From Synechococcus sp. AG-670-A05 (GTDB taxonomy: Bacteria; Cyanobacteriota; Cyanobacteriia; PCC-6307; Cyanobiaceae): a stretch of 38,076 bases of DNA. The notes under the pieces were generated by a model, which saw only the letters and a program-made list of their open reading frames with translations, searched no databases and was not told the origin of the DNA. Both the position numbers and the translations under genes were made by a program. Position 1 is the stretch's first letter; every line of letters begins with the position of its first letter. The DNA is taken from positions 17,501-55,576 of the forward strand of contig QCSJ01000006.1 of NCBI GenBank assembly GCA_003211535.1, read 5' to 3'. Below are positions 1 through 7,401 of this stretch, piece by piece.

Positions 1-163
1 CACCGCTGGGGGCCATCAACACCCGTAGCGGATCCCTCTTCAGCACAACACTGAAGTTCCCACCGGTGCCATCGCACCATCGCCGTTGATGCAGGCGTCT
101 GGTCGTTGCGATCAGGTCAGACCTGATGTGGATGCCATCTTCCAAGGGACGCACCTCCTCCAT
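1..163 (-). CDS. mtnB: Methylthioribulose-1-phosphate dehydratase (MtnB-like), N-terminal part only
   Basis: This is the first part of a class II aldolase/adducin-family protein on the minus strand, cut by the left window edge. Reading from the ATG at 161-163 gives about 54 residues beginning MEEVRPLEDG. They include the family pattern CDGTGGNFS followed by VLMAPSG, which matches the start of MtnB proteins (W-x-x-G-T-G-G-N-F-S, then M-A-P-S-G). MtnB dehydrates 5-methylthioribulose-1-phosphate, the product of MtnA, in the methionine salvage pathway. The mtnA gene runs divergently right beside it, which supports the call. The reading is uninterrupted to the edge. The zinc ligands and catalytic residues lie outside the window, so a related aldolase (fuculose-phosphate aldolase type) cannot be excluded. 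Fusion to a downstream MtnC phosphatase is also possible but not visible. Confidence 0.72.
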   Translation of the reverse strand, partial: MEEVRPLEDGIHIRSDLIATTRRLHQRRWCDGTGGNFSVVLKRDPLRVLMAPSG

Positions 164-194
164 CTTCTATACAGGAAACAGCAGCGGACCTTCG

Positions 195-1208
195 TTGACG
201 CTTCCCCCCAGCCTTCTATGGGATGGCGATCGTCTGAAGCTTCTGGACCAGCGTCGGCTTCCGCATGAGGTCAGTTTTCTGACCTTGCGCCAGTGGCGCG
301 ATGTGGCCGAAGCCATCGCCACCATGGCGGTGAGGGGTGCACCTGCTATTGGCGTGGCGGCAGCGTGGGGCGTCGTGTTGGCAGCCCAGGCGGGTGAGGA
401 TCTCGATGTGGCAGTTTCGGTGCTGAAGTCATCCCGCCCTACAGCGGTCAATCTCGCCTGGGCTTTGGAGCGGATGCGGAGATCCCCTGCCGCTCAGGAC
501 CCGGTGGATCCGCAGGAGCTAGCCGGCGTGGCAGCTGCTTTGCAAGAGGACGATCGCGCTCGCACCCAGACTCTGGTGGACCATGGCGTGGGTCTACTTG
601 CACCAGGGAGCCGTGTTCTCCATCATTGCCACACCGGCGCAATCGCCACGGCGGGGGTTGGAACCGCGCTGGGGGTAATCGCCGCAGGCCATGCCCGGGG
701 TATGGTCAACCACGCCTGGCTGGATGAAACACGCCCCCGGCTTCAGGGTGCGGCCCTTTCGGCCTGGGAACTGGGCTGTCTTGGAGTGCCGTGCACCGTA
801 ATTGTTGACAGTGCCAGTGGACTATTGATGCGCCGCCAGGAGGTAGATGCTGTGCTGGTGGGATGTGACCGGGTTGCCGCCAACGGCGATGTGGCCAACA
901 AGGTGGGCACGTACAACCTCGCCCTGGTGGCTCGGGCTCATGGCATTCCCTTCTACGTCTGCGCTCCAGGAAGCAGCATTGACCTCACCACACCGGATGG
1001 GGACGCCATCACCATCGAAGAACGGCCGGAGGACGAGATCACCCAGCACCGGGGCCAGCGTTTGGCGGCACCTGGGGCAACGGCCTGGAATCCCGCTTTC
1101 GACATCACCCCGGCCCATCTGGTTTCGGCATTGATCACCGAGTTCGGTGTGATCCGTGCGCCTTACCGAGACGCTTTGCAGCTCCTTCCCTTGGATCGTC
1201 AGCTTTGA
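195..1208 (+). CDS. mtnA: S-methyl-5-thioribose-1-phosphate isomerase (MtnA)
   Basis: The enzyme converts methylthioribose-1-phosphate to methylthioribulose-1-phosphate in methionine salvage; it belongs to the eIF2B-like isomerase family. Visible motifs are LLDQRRLPHEV near the N terminus, RGAPAIG, the cysteine block HCHTGAIATAG (catalytic Cys) and VGCDRVAANGD (catalytic Asp). The length of about 337 residues is normal for the family. An in-frame ATG exists at 126, but it lies inside the 5' end of the opposed mtnB gene and adds a residue stretch without family character. The TTG at 195, preceded by GCGGA, gives a conventional N terminus and leaves a 31-base spacer between the divergent starts. 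The 3' end overlaps mutM by 10 bases on opposite strands. Function is confident; the start is not. Confidence 0.9.
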   Translation: MTLPPSLLWDGDRLKLLDQRRLPHEVSFLTLRQWRDVAEAIATMAVRGAPAIGVAAAWGVVLAAQAGEDLDVAVSVLKSSRPTAVNLAWALERMRRSPAAQDPVDPQELAGVAAALQEDDRARTQTLVDHGVGLLAPGSRVLHHCHTGAIATAGVGTALGVIAAGHARGMVNHAWLDETRPRLQGAALSAWELGCLGVPCTVIVDSASGLLMRRQEVDAVLVGCDRVAANGDVANKVGTYNLALVARAHGIPFYVCAPGSSIDLTTPDGDAITIEERPEDEITQHRGQRLAAPGATAWNPAFDITPAHLVSALITEFGVIRAPYRDALQLLPLDRQL

Positions 1209-2035
1209 CAGGTCGGGCACCAATGGGTGCTTCGTCCCGACAACTTGTCTCTTCGAATGGGAGTGCCGCAGCGCCGACAGGGCTCGCCTCCCCGGCGATA
1301 CACCCAGGTCTGCCCCCCGTAATTCCCGTTCACGCCCTCCAGATCACGAAAATCACTGAAGGTGGTACCTCCGGCCCCAATGCTGGTGGTGAGCACATCC
1401 ACCAGAGATGTTCGCAACCTCTCGAGCTGGTCAAGGGTGAGTTGTCCAGCAGGAGTTAGAGGGGGGATGCCTGCAGAGAATAAACTTTCATCGGCGTAGA
1501 TGTTGCCGACACCGGCCACCAAGGCCTGATCCAGAAGTGCTGTCTTGATCGGACGGCTGCTGTTCTTTAAACGGCGCTTCAGGTATGGAGCGCTGAACAG
1601 CTCGCTGAATGGTTCAGGTCCCAGTCGCGCCAACCCAGGCATGCCAACGGTGAGCTCCACGTCCGGGGCAACCCACCACATTTCGCCGAAGCTCCGCACA
1701 TCAACGAAACGCAGTTCGTCACCCTTGGAGTTCCAGAAACGCACGCGGGTGTGGGTGCAAGGATTTGTGGGCTCCGCAACCCACTGAAACTGTCCGGTCA
1801 TGCGCAGGTGAACGCCCCAAACACCACGGTCTGGTTCCAGGGAGGCCATCAAGTATTTGCCCCTTCGGCTCCAGGCTCCAACCCTTGCTCCTGTCAGGCC
1901 ATCGGTGAAGGCAGTGACACCACCCATGCTGGCAATCGCTCTGGGGCGGCAGACCTCCAGCCGGTCAATGACAAAAAAAGAAAGACGATCCTCCAGTCCT
2001 CGGCGAACCGTCTCGACTTCGGGAAGTTCTGGCAA
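1199..2035 (-). CDS. mutM: Formamidopyrimidine-DNA glycosylase (MutM/Fpg)
   Basis: This base-excision repair enzyme removes 8-oxoguanine and formamidopyrimidines and nicks the abasic site. The N terminus MPELPEVETV carries the catalytic Pro (position 1 after Met removal) and Glu. RGKYLM carries the conserved lysine. The helix-two-turn-helix is seen at VAGVGNIYADE, and the C terminus is a four-cysteine zinc finger (C-x2-C-x16-C-x2-C, starting CRRCGTP). At 278 residues it is full length. It lies 5 bases downstream of psaE on the same strand, so the two are probably co-transcribed; the psaE-mutM link would put an oxidative-damage repair enzyme behind a photosystem I promoter. Its end overlaps mtnA by 10 bases. 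Confidence 0.96.
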   Translation of the reverse strand: MPELPEVETVRRGLEDRLSFFVIDRLEVCRPRAIASMGGVTAFTDGLTGARVGAWSRRGKYLMASLEPDRGVWGVHLRMTGQFQWVAEPTNPCTHTRVRFWNSKGDELRFVDVRSFGEMWWVAPDVELTVGMPGLARLGPEPFSELFSAPYLKRRLKNSSRPIKTALLDQALVAGVGNIYADESLFSAGIPPLTPAGQLTLDQLERLRTSLVDVLTTSIGAGGTTFSDFRDLEGVNGNYGGQTWVYRRGGEPCRRCGTPIRRDKLSGRSTHWCPTCQS

Positions 2036-2040
2036 TAGCC

Positions 2041-2250
2041 TCAGGCCTGCTCGAGCTCAGCTTCCGAGAAGTTGTTGGTGTTCACACCACCATCAGTGCC
2101 ATCGATGCCGGTGTAGTTGACCTTCTCAAAACGCACAACGACCGGATAGCGAATTCCGGACGTGTCGACTGAGGCGACGGTGCCGACTTCATTGAACCAG
2201 TACGACTCTGGACGCTTGATGCGCACCTTGGCTCCGCGGGAAATCGCCAT
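2041..2250 (-). CDS. psaE: Photosystem I reaction centre subunit IV (PsaE)
   Basis: PsaE is a small stromal-side (cytoplasmic) subunit of photosystem I that helps dock ferredoxin and supports cyclic electron flow. The 69-residue product starts [18 protein letters not shown] and ends in an acidic tail (FSEAELEQA). The SH3-like core [19 protein letters not shown] and the [12 protein letters not shown] strand are diagnostic. The reading frame stays open upstream for more than 100 residues, but that stretch is compositionally meaningless and the ATG at 2248-2250 matches known PsaE starts. No Shine-Dalgarno sequence is evident. The gene is followed after 5 bases by mutM. The opposed gene may begin only 13 bases away, so the psaE promoter probably lies within that gene's first codons. 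Confidence 0.97.
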   Translation of the reverse strand: MAISRGAKVRIKRPESYWFNEVGTVASVDTSGIRYPVVVRFEKVNYTGIDGTDGGVNTNNFSEAELEQA

Positions 2251-2263
2251 CGCTGGGCATGAA

Positions 2264-3391
2264 ATGGATGCAATTGCGAGCGTATCGCCTGGACTGGGAC
2301 AGGAACCGCCTGCGTCACAGAATGTCGTCCCGCCGCCTTGTGCATCGCCCTTGACCAGTTCCGTTGTGCCTGAACCCCCCGCTTTGCAGCTGGATCTGCC
2401 GGATCCGGACCGCGATGACATCAGCACGATGGAGTTCCTGGCCCGGTTGGAACAAGCCTGGGCGGTGTGCGATCGCTTTGATCTGCAGACGGAGATCTGG
2501 CGTGGTCGCATTCTCAAGTCGGTGCGTGACCGAGAAAAACGCAGTGGCGAGGGCCGTGGTGCCGGCTTTCTCCAGTGGTTGCGAGAGCGGGAAATCAGCA
2601 AGACCCGTGCCTACGGACTTATCCAGCTGTCGGAATCAGCCGAAACGATGTTCAGCGAAGGGGTACTGGAGGAATCCAGCGTCAATCAGTTCTCCAAGCG
2701 CGCCTTCATGGAAACGGCTCAGGCGGCCCCTGAAGTTCAGCTGATGATCTCGGAAGCAGCCAATGGAGGGCAGGACATCACCCGCAAGCAGGTGCGGCGG
2801 TTGACCGATGAATTCATCGCGGCCACCAGTCCGCTGTTGCCTGAGGAGATCCGCCAGCGCACCCAAGAGAATCTGTTGCCGCCCAGGGCGGTGGCTCCGC
2901 TGGTGCGTGAGCTGGCCAAACTGCCGGAGCCCCAGCAAGAGGATCTGCGCAAGGTTCTACGGGATGAGCCGGAACTGGACCGGATCAAGGACGTAACCAG
3001 TACGGCCCGATGGATCACCAAAGCCACGGAATCCGGCGTGGCTGTCCGGGCGTTTCAGCAGGGAGAACTGGATCTGGATAAGGCGATGCAGGAAGCGCAA
3101 CGGTTGGATGCCCTGGGTCTGCTGGCTGATGCCGTGGGGCAGGCCCAGGCCCTGGAAGCTGCCGTGCTGAAGCTGCACACCTCCTGGCGGCGGCTTGGAG
3201 GGCTTCAAGAACGGCTGTGGGTGGAAAGCGGAAGCAGCACGCCTTACTTAAGGGATGTCCTGAATGCTCTGCAGTCCCTGAGTGGTGCCACGTTGCGGGT
3301 GTCTCTCGGAGAGTTGGCCGGAGGTAAGAAGGTGCGGTTGCAGCTGGTGGAGGAAGCCCCGGATCAGTTGGAACCACCTCCCCTGGCCTGA
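2264..3391 (+). CDS. Conserved cyanobacterial protein of unknown function with a ParB/KorB-like helix region
   Basis: I do not recognise a named family. From the ATG at 2264 the protein has 375 residues. The first 50 or so are Pro/Ser-rich and probably disordered. An acidic patch then leads into a helical domain starting at [11 protein letters not shown]. The stretch [19 protein letters not shown] resembles the helix-turn-helix-like segment of ParB/KorB/DUF3102-type proteins, a weak inference. The rest is helical with many Leu, Glu and Arg residues, and ends in a proline-rich tail. Other possible starts are GTG at 2366 and ATG at 2429; the later ones would leave room for the divergent psaE promoter. 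recQ follows after 41 bases on the same strand. No membrane segment or signal peptide is seen. Confidence 0.72.
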   Translation: MDAIASVSPGLGQEPPASQNVVPPPCASPLTSSVVPEPPALQLDLPDPDRDDISTMEFLARLEQAWAVCDRFDLQTEIWRGRILKSVRDREKRSGEGRGAGFLQWLREREISKTRAYGLIQLSESAETMFSEGVLEESSVNQFSKRAFMETAQAAPEVQLMISEAANGGQDITRKQVRRLTDEFIAATSPLLPEEIRQRTQENLLPPRAVAPLVRELAKLPEPQQEDLRKVLRDEPELDRIKDVTSTARWITKATESGVAVRAFQQGELDLDKAMQEAQRLDALGLLADAVGQAQALEAAVLKLHTSWRRLGGLQERLWVESGSSTPYLRDVLNALQSLSGATLRVSLGELAGGKKVRLQLVEEAPDQLEPPPLA

Positions 3392-3432
3392 CGCCAGATG
3401 TTGGGTCCATTACGCTGGGGCCGCTAGATGTA

Positions 3433-4920
3433 GTGGTTGCGGATTCGCTTGAGACCGCTCTCCACACCCATTTCGGCTGGCCGCGTTTTCGGGCGGGGCA
3501 GCGCCCTGTGGTGGAAGCCGTCTTGAACGGCAGGGATGCCCTGGCTGTGCTGCCCACCGGAGGGGGAAAATCCCTCTGCTATCAGCTGCCTGCTCTAGTC
3601 CGGAAAGGCCTGGAGGTGGTGATTTCACCGCTGGTTGCGTTAATGGAGGACCAGGTTCTTCAATTGCAGCGGCGGGGTATTGCCGCTGCCTGTTTCCATG
3701 CCGGTCTGGATCCAGCTCGACGTCAGCAGGCGATGGCTGCCCTGCGGGATACAAGCCTCCGACTGCTTTATCTGGCCCCGGAACGCCTCCAGGGAGAGTC
3801 CACCCAGCGCATGCTGGAAACCCATGCCGCTGAGCGGCGCCTAGTGGCCTTGGCCGTGGATGAAGCCCATTGCATTAGCGCCTGGGGCCACGACTTCAGG
3901 CCTGACTACCGCCGCCTCGGTCTGATCCGCCGTCTGTGTCCTGGGGTGCCCATGTTGGCGCTGACTGCCACGGCTGCCCCCCGCGTACGGGCCGACATCC
4001 TGCGACTGCTCGATCTGTGCAGTCCGCTGGTGCAGGTCAGCTCAGCCCGGCGGGACAACCTCAATTACGCCATGCGGCGGCGGCCGCGGGATCCAATGCC
4101 TCAGGTTCTGGAGGCCCAGGAAGAGTCCCGTGATGCGGCGTTGATCTACGCCCGCACCCGTCGATCCGTGGAGCATTGGGCGGAGCGACTGCAAAGCCAG
4201 TCCGTGGCGGCAACTCCGTATCACGCAGGTCTTGACCCAGCCACACGTCAGGCCGCACTGACGCAGTTTCTTGAGCAGGAGAGGCCTGTCCTTGTGGCCA
4301 CGGTGGCCTTCGGCATGGGTGTTGATCGCGGTGATGTGGGACTGGTGTTGCATCTCGATCTTCCTGCTTCATCGGAGGGATATCTCCAGGAGTCCGGCAG
4401 GGCTGGGCGGGACGGTTTGCCGGCTCGTTGTTTGGTGCTCTTCTCTCCGGCAGATCGCACCAGTCTTAGTTGGGCGATGCAGGCGGCCGCCATACGGGGT
4501 ACTAACCCTGATGAGCGGCATCGTTTGGATATGGCCCAGCAGCAATTGCGTCAGATGGAGGCGGTGGCCGAGGGTGAGATGTGTCGTGAGCAGGCGCTGC
4601 TGTTGGCGGTGGGCGAGCTGGTGGACCCATGTGGCCGGTGTGATCGATGTTGCGACTCACCCAAGCGAAAGGATTGGTCGCGCCAGGCGACAACGCTGTT
4701 GACGCACCTGAATAATTTCGATGGCACCGATATGCGCCGACTCGGCGAGCACCTGGCTGTCCATGAAAGAGGAAAGGGGGATCGCTGGACCTGGCTGGCC
4801 CGGCGCCTTGTTCAGGAAGAGCTCATCCGCGAGAGCAATGACGGTGTCCAGCGTCTGCAGCTGCGGGAGAGTGGTCGGCGCTACCTGGAGCGACCCTGGC
4901 CTCTGGATTTTGCCGCCTGA
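3433..4920 (+). CDS. recQ: RecQ-family ATP-dependent DNA helicase, short form
   Basis: This superfamily 2 helicase unwinds DNA 3' to 5' in recombination and repair. Seen in order: FGWPRFRAGQRPVVEA (Q-motif region), Walker A TGGGKS, the DEAH box followed by the RecQ signature CISAWGHDFRPDYR, ALTATA (motif III), and AFGMGVDRGDVGLVLHLDLP leading into the motif VI region ESGRAGRDGLPA. A RecQ zinc-binding module with cysteines at CREQ and CGRCDRCC follows. At 495 residues it is shorter than E. coli RecQ (about 610). A short winged-helix-like remnant can be read at the C terminus, but no HRDC domain. The start is GTG; no better upstream codon is visible. It ends one base before the convergent LysM gene. 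Confidence 0.93.
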   Translation: MVADSLETALHTHFGWPRFRAGQRPVVEAVLNGRDALAVLPTGGGKSLCYQLPALVRKGLEVVISPLVALMEDQVLQLQRRGIAAACFHAGLDPARRQQAMAALRDTSLRLLYLAPERLQGESTQRMLETHAAERRLVALAVDEAHCISAWGHDFRPDYRRLGLIRRLCPGVPMLALTATAAPRVRADILRLLDLCSPLVQVSSARRDNLNYAMRRRPRDPMPQVLEAQEESRDAALIYARTRRSVEHWAERLQSQSVAATPYHAGLDPATRQAALTQFLEQERPVLVATVAFGMGVDRGDVGLVLHLDLPASSEGYLQESGRAGRDGLPARCLVLFSPADRTSLSWAMQAAAIRGTNPDERHRLDMAQQQLRQMEAVAEGEMCREQALLLAVGELVDPCGRCDRCCDSPKRKDWSRQATTLLTHLNNFDGTDMRRLGEHLAVHERGKGDRWTWLARRLVQEELIRESNDGVQRLQLRESGRRYLERPWPLDFAA

Positions 4921-4921
4921 T

Positions 4922-5869
4922 TCAAGCTTTCGCCTTACAGCGGTCCTTGATCAGATCCTTCTCAAAACTCCTTTTGGGTGAGGCCCAGGTCTTCCAGCTG
5001 CCGTCCCCACCGGTGACATTCAGCTTCTCGGCAGCGCAGTTCACGGCCAGATAAAGTGCCTGACCGTCAGAGTTGAGGCTTGGCACCACCTGGCTGCCAC
5101 CCATCGGCTGCCAGTTCGCCCAATCCACCTGCAGTGGGCCATAGGACCGCCAGTCTGTACCCTTGGCCACGATGGCTGTGGGCTGCGGTTTCGGCTGAAC
5201 TTTTGGCTTGAATTTGATGTCGACTTGTGTCGCTGTACTGGTGGGTTGGGGTTGAGACTTTTTCTGCGGTTTTGGCTCTGTCTGGGCCGCTGGTTGCTCC
5301 GGTGACTTCAGGTAGAGCTTGGTGCCCACCTTCACCTTGTTCGGATCGCTGATGGCGTTGATGTCGATCAGGGTGGCGACGGGAAGTTCGAAGGCCCTGG
5401 CGATCTGGGTGAGGGTCTGCCCTCGCTCCACGGTGTGCAGGCTGGCCCCGGGCGCCACGTTTATCGGAGCCGGCTTCGGCTTGGCTTGAGCGATCATGGC
5501 ATTGCTGGGCAGCTTCAGCATTTGTCCAACTTCCACGTGGTTGGCGTTGCGCAGGCCGTTCACGAGCATCAGATCCCTGCTGCTCACGCGGTAGCGAGCC
5601 GCAATGTCGCCCAGGGTGTCACCGGGCTGAACCCTGTGGCGCCCGGGGCCAGCATTCACCGGCGGGCCGGGGACCTCAAGAAGGCTGCCGGCTTCGATGT
5701 AATCGGAGTAACGCAGTCCGTTGAGGCGCATAAGTTGACGGGTGCTCACCCCGAAGCGGTCGGCAATCTCCGAAAGCGTCTCGCCGGATTGCACCGTGAC
5801 CGTTGCGGCTGTGGCCGACAGCGGGAGAAGAGCAGTCAGTACAAGTACCCCAAGTCCCTTGCAGCCCAT
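4922..5869 (-). CDS. Secreted LysM-repeat protein
   Basis: The protein of about 315 residues opens with a signal peptide (MGCKGLGVLVLTALLPLSATAA). Three LysM modules follow, beginning near VQSGETLSEIADRFGVS, VQPGDTLGDIAARYRVS and VERGQTLTQIARAFELP. LysM modules bind peptidoglycan, so a role at the cell wall is likely. A Pro/Lys/Gln-rich linker separates them from a C-terminal domain of about 75 residues (DWRSYGPLQVDWANW and on) with one cysteine pair, which I do not recognise as an enzyme. An in-frame TTG 21 bases upstream (5890) is the alternative start, but the ATG gives a cleaner signal peptide. It is convergent with recQ, with only one base between the stop codons. Confidence 0.85.
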   Translation of the reverse strand: MGCKGLGVLVLTALLPLSATAATVTVQSGETLSEIADRFGVSTRQLMRLNGLRYSDYIEAGSLLEVPGPPVNAGPGRHRVQPGDTLGDIAARYRVSSRDLMLVNGLRNANHVEVGQMLKLPSNAMIAQAKPKPAPINVAPGASLHTVERGQTLTQIARAFELPVATLIDINAISDPNKVKVGTKLYLKSPEQPAAQTEPKPQKKSQPQPTSTATQVDIKFKPKVQPKPQPTAIVAKGTDWRSYGPLQVDWANWQPMGGSQVVPSLNSDGQALYLAVNCAAEKLNVTGGDGSWKTWASPKRSFEKDLIKDRCKAKA

Positions 5870-5967
5870 GCATTCATAACAATTGATCAAACGATACGGT
5901 GCCTGCGCTGAAGCGCCAGTCTTCTAGAGCGACTGCAGGACCAGGGAAGTTATGGATTGCTGGCACA

Positions 5968-7347
5968 TCAGCCCGCCAATCGCCTCAGCAGGTTGAGATC
6001 CAGGCTGTAGGGGGGATAACGCAGTTTGAAATCCAAGCGGAAGGGGCGTCGCAGCACAGCCTTGGCATGGCTGAATGTGTCAAAGCCAGCCTGGCCGTGG
6101 TAACTGCCCATGCCGCTACCACCCACGCCGCCGAAAGGCAGATCCGGCACACCTGCCTGCATCACCACGTCGTTGAGGCAGACCCCACCAGAGCTTGTGG
6201 TGTCCAGCACTTCCTGCTGCTGAGCCTCATTGCCTCCGAAGAGGTATAGCGCCAGGGGTTTCGGCCCCTGACGGATCTCGGCCAGGGTCTGGGGGAGGTC
6301 CGTCAGCTCCAGCACCGGCAGTAGGGGGCCGAACAGTTCATCGGCCATCAGGGGATCCCGACGATCGTCCACCCGAATTACCGTGGGTGCGATACGTCTC
6401 TGCTCACGGTTGATCTCGCCGCCGATCAGGACGCGCCCGTTTTTCTGTGCCTTATCCAGCAGGGCCTCCAGACGTTGGAACTGGCGATCATTCACGATGC
6501 AGGCGAGCTGCTCGGACGCAATTGGGTCGTTCCCGTACATTTCGGTTCGGGCAGATGCCATGGCCTCCAGAAGCGGAGCCTTCAGTTCGGGCTGCACAAG
6601 CAGGTGATCCGGCGCGATGCAGGTCTGGCCGGCATTGAGTCCCTTGCCCCAGATCAGACGCCGTGCACTCACCGTCAGATCCGCACCTTTCAGCACCAGG
6701 GCAGGACTTTTCCCTCCGAGCTCCAGCGTCACCGGCGTGAGATGTGCTGCGGCGCCTTCGAGCACTTTGCGCCCGATGGCTCCACCGCCGGTGAAGAAGA
6801 TGTGGTCGAACGGTAGAGCCACCAGCGCCGCCGCGACGGCTCCATCCCCGAGTTCAACCCGAACCACTTCAGGCTGGAAGTGCTTTCTAATCAGGCGGCT
6901 GATCAAGGACGCCACATTAGATGCATGTTCGGAGGGCTTCAGAACCGCTGTGTTTCCCGCAGCGAGGGCGCTGATCAAGGGCTGAAGCGTCAGGGAGAAG
7001 GGATAGTTCCAGGGACCAATGATCAGAACGCAGCCCAGGGGCTCCTGGATGACATCCGCCCGGCCAGGGCGTTGGGCCAGAGGCACAGAAACACGCCGGG
7101 GCCGCATCCAACGGCGCAGCTGGCGCTGGGCCAGCTTTAGTTCCTGGCGCAAGGCGACAATTTCGAAGAAGGCTTCGGTGGGTGGTTTACCCAGATCCGC
7201 CGCCAGGGCTTCGACTACCTCCTGTTCATGCTGCTCAACCAGTTCGCTCAGGCGCAGCAGTTGCTCCTGACGCCAGGTTGCGGCTCGGGTCAGACCTCGT
7301 CCCACGCTGTCCTGCATGAGGTGGAGCTCTTCGATGGACAGGGGCAC
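5968..7347 (-). CDS. NAD(P)-dependent aldehyde dehydrogenase, class 3 / fatty-aldehyde type
   Basis: The enzyme oxidises aldehydes to carboxylic acids. Visible landmarks are PLGCVLIIGPWNYPF (cofactor-binding region), FTGGGAIGRKV, LELGGKSP (general base Glu) and NAGQTCIAPDHLL (catalytic Cys). The order and spacing, and the length of about 459 residues, fit the ALDH3 subfamily that acts on medium and long-chain or aromatic aldehydes. The GTG at 7347 gives an N terminus (VPLSIEELHLMQ) like those of relatives. The longer reading from 7446 would overlap the divergent GH13 gene, and an ATG at 7317 is another option. A C-terminal hydrophobic or aromatic segment is present but I see no clear membrane anchor. 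Its substrate cannot be read from the sequence. Confidence 0.9.
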   Translation of the reverse strand: MPLSIEELHLMQDSVGRGLTRAATWRQEQLLRLSELVEQHEQEVVEALAADLGKPPTEAFFEIVALRQELKLAQRQLRRWMRPRRVSVPLAQRPGRADVIQEPLGCVLIIGPWNYPFSLTLQPLISALAAGNTAVLKPSEHASNVASLISRLIRKHFQPEVVRVELGDGAVAAALVALPFDHIFFTGGGAIGRKVLEGAAAHLTPVTLELGGKSPALVLKGADLTVSARRLIWGKGLNAGQTCIAPDHLLVQPELKAPLLEAMASARTEMYGNDPIASEQLACIVNDRQFQRLEALLDKAQKNGRVLIGGEINREQRRIAPTVIRVDDRRDPLMADELFGPLLPVLELTDLPQTLAEIRQGPKPLALYLFGGNEAQQQEVLDTTSSGGVCLNDVVMQAGVPDLPFGGVGGSGMGSYHGQAGFDTFSHAKAVLRRPFRLDFKLRYPPYSLDLNLLRRLAG

Positions 7348-7401
7348 GGGGCTGACGATTAGGCCTGTCGGGTCTAGCAGTGGTGCAGCGGCATCCGGGG
7401 G

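Noticed and set aside
2469-2476. HIP1-type octamer GCGATCGC
   Set aside because: A single copy was noticed; no enrichment is evident, as expected for marine picocyanobacteria, so it is not informative.
2251-2601. 117-residue N-terminal extension of PsaE
   Set aside because: The ATG at 2248-2250 matches the known start MAISRGAKV; the extension is antisense to the neighbouring gene.
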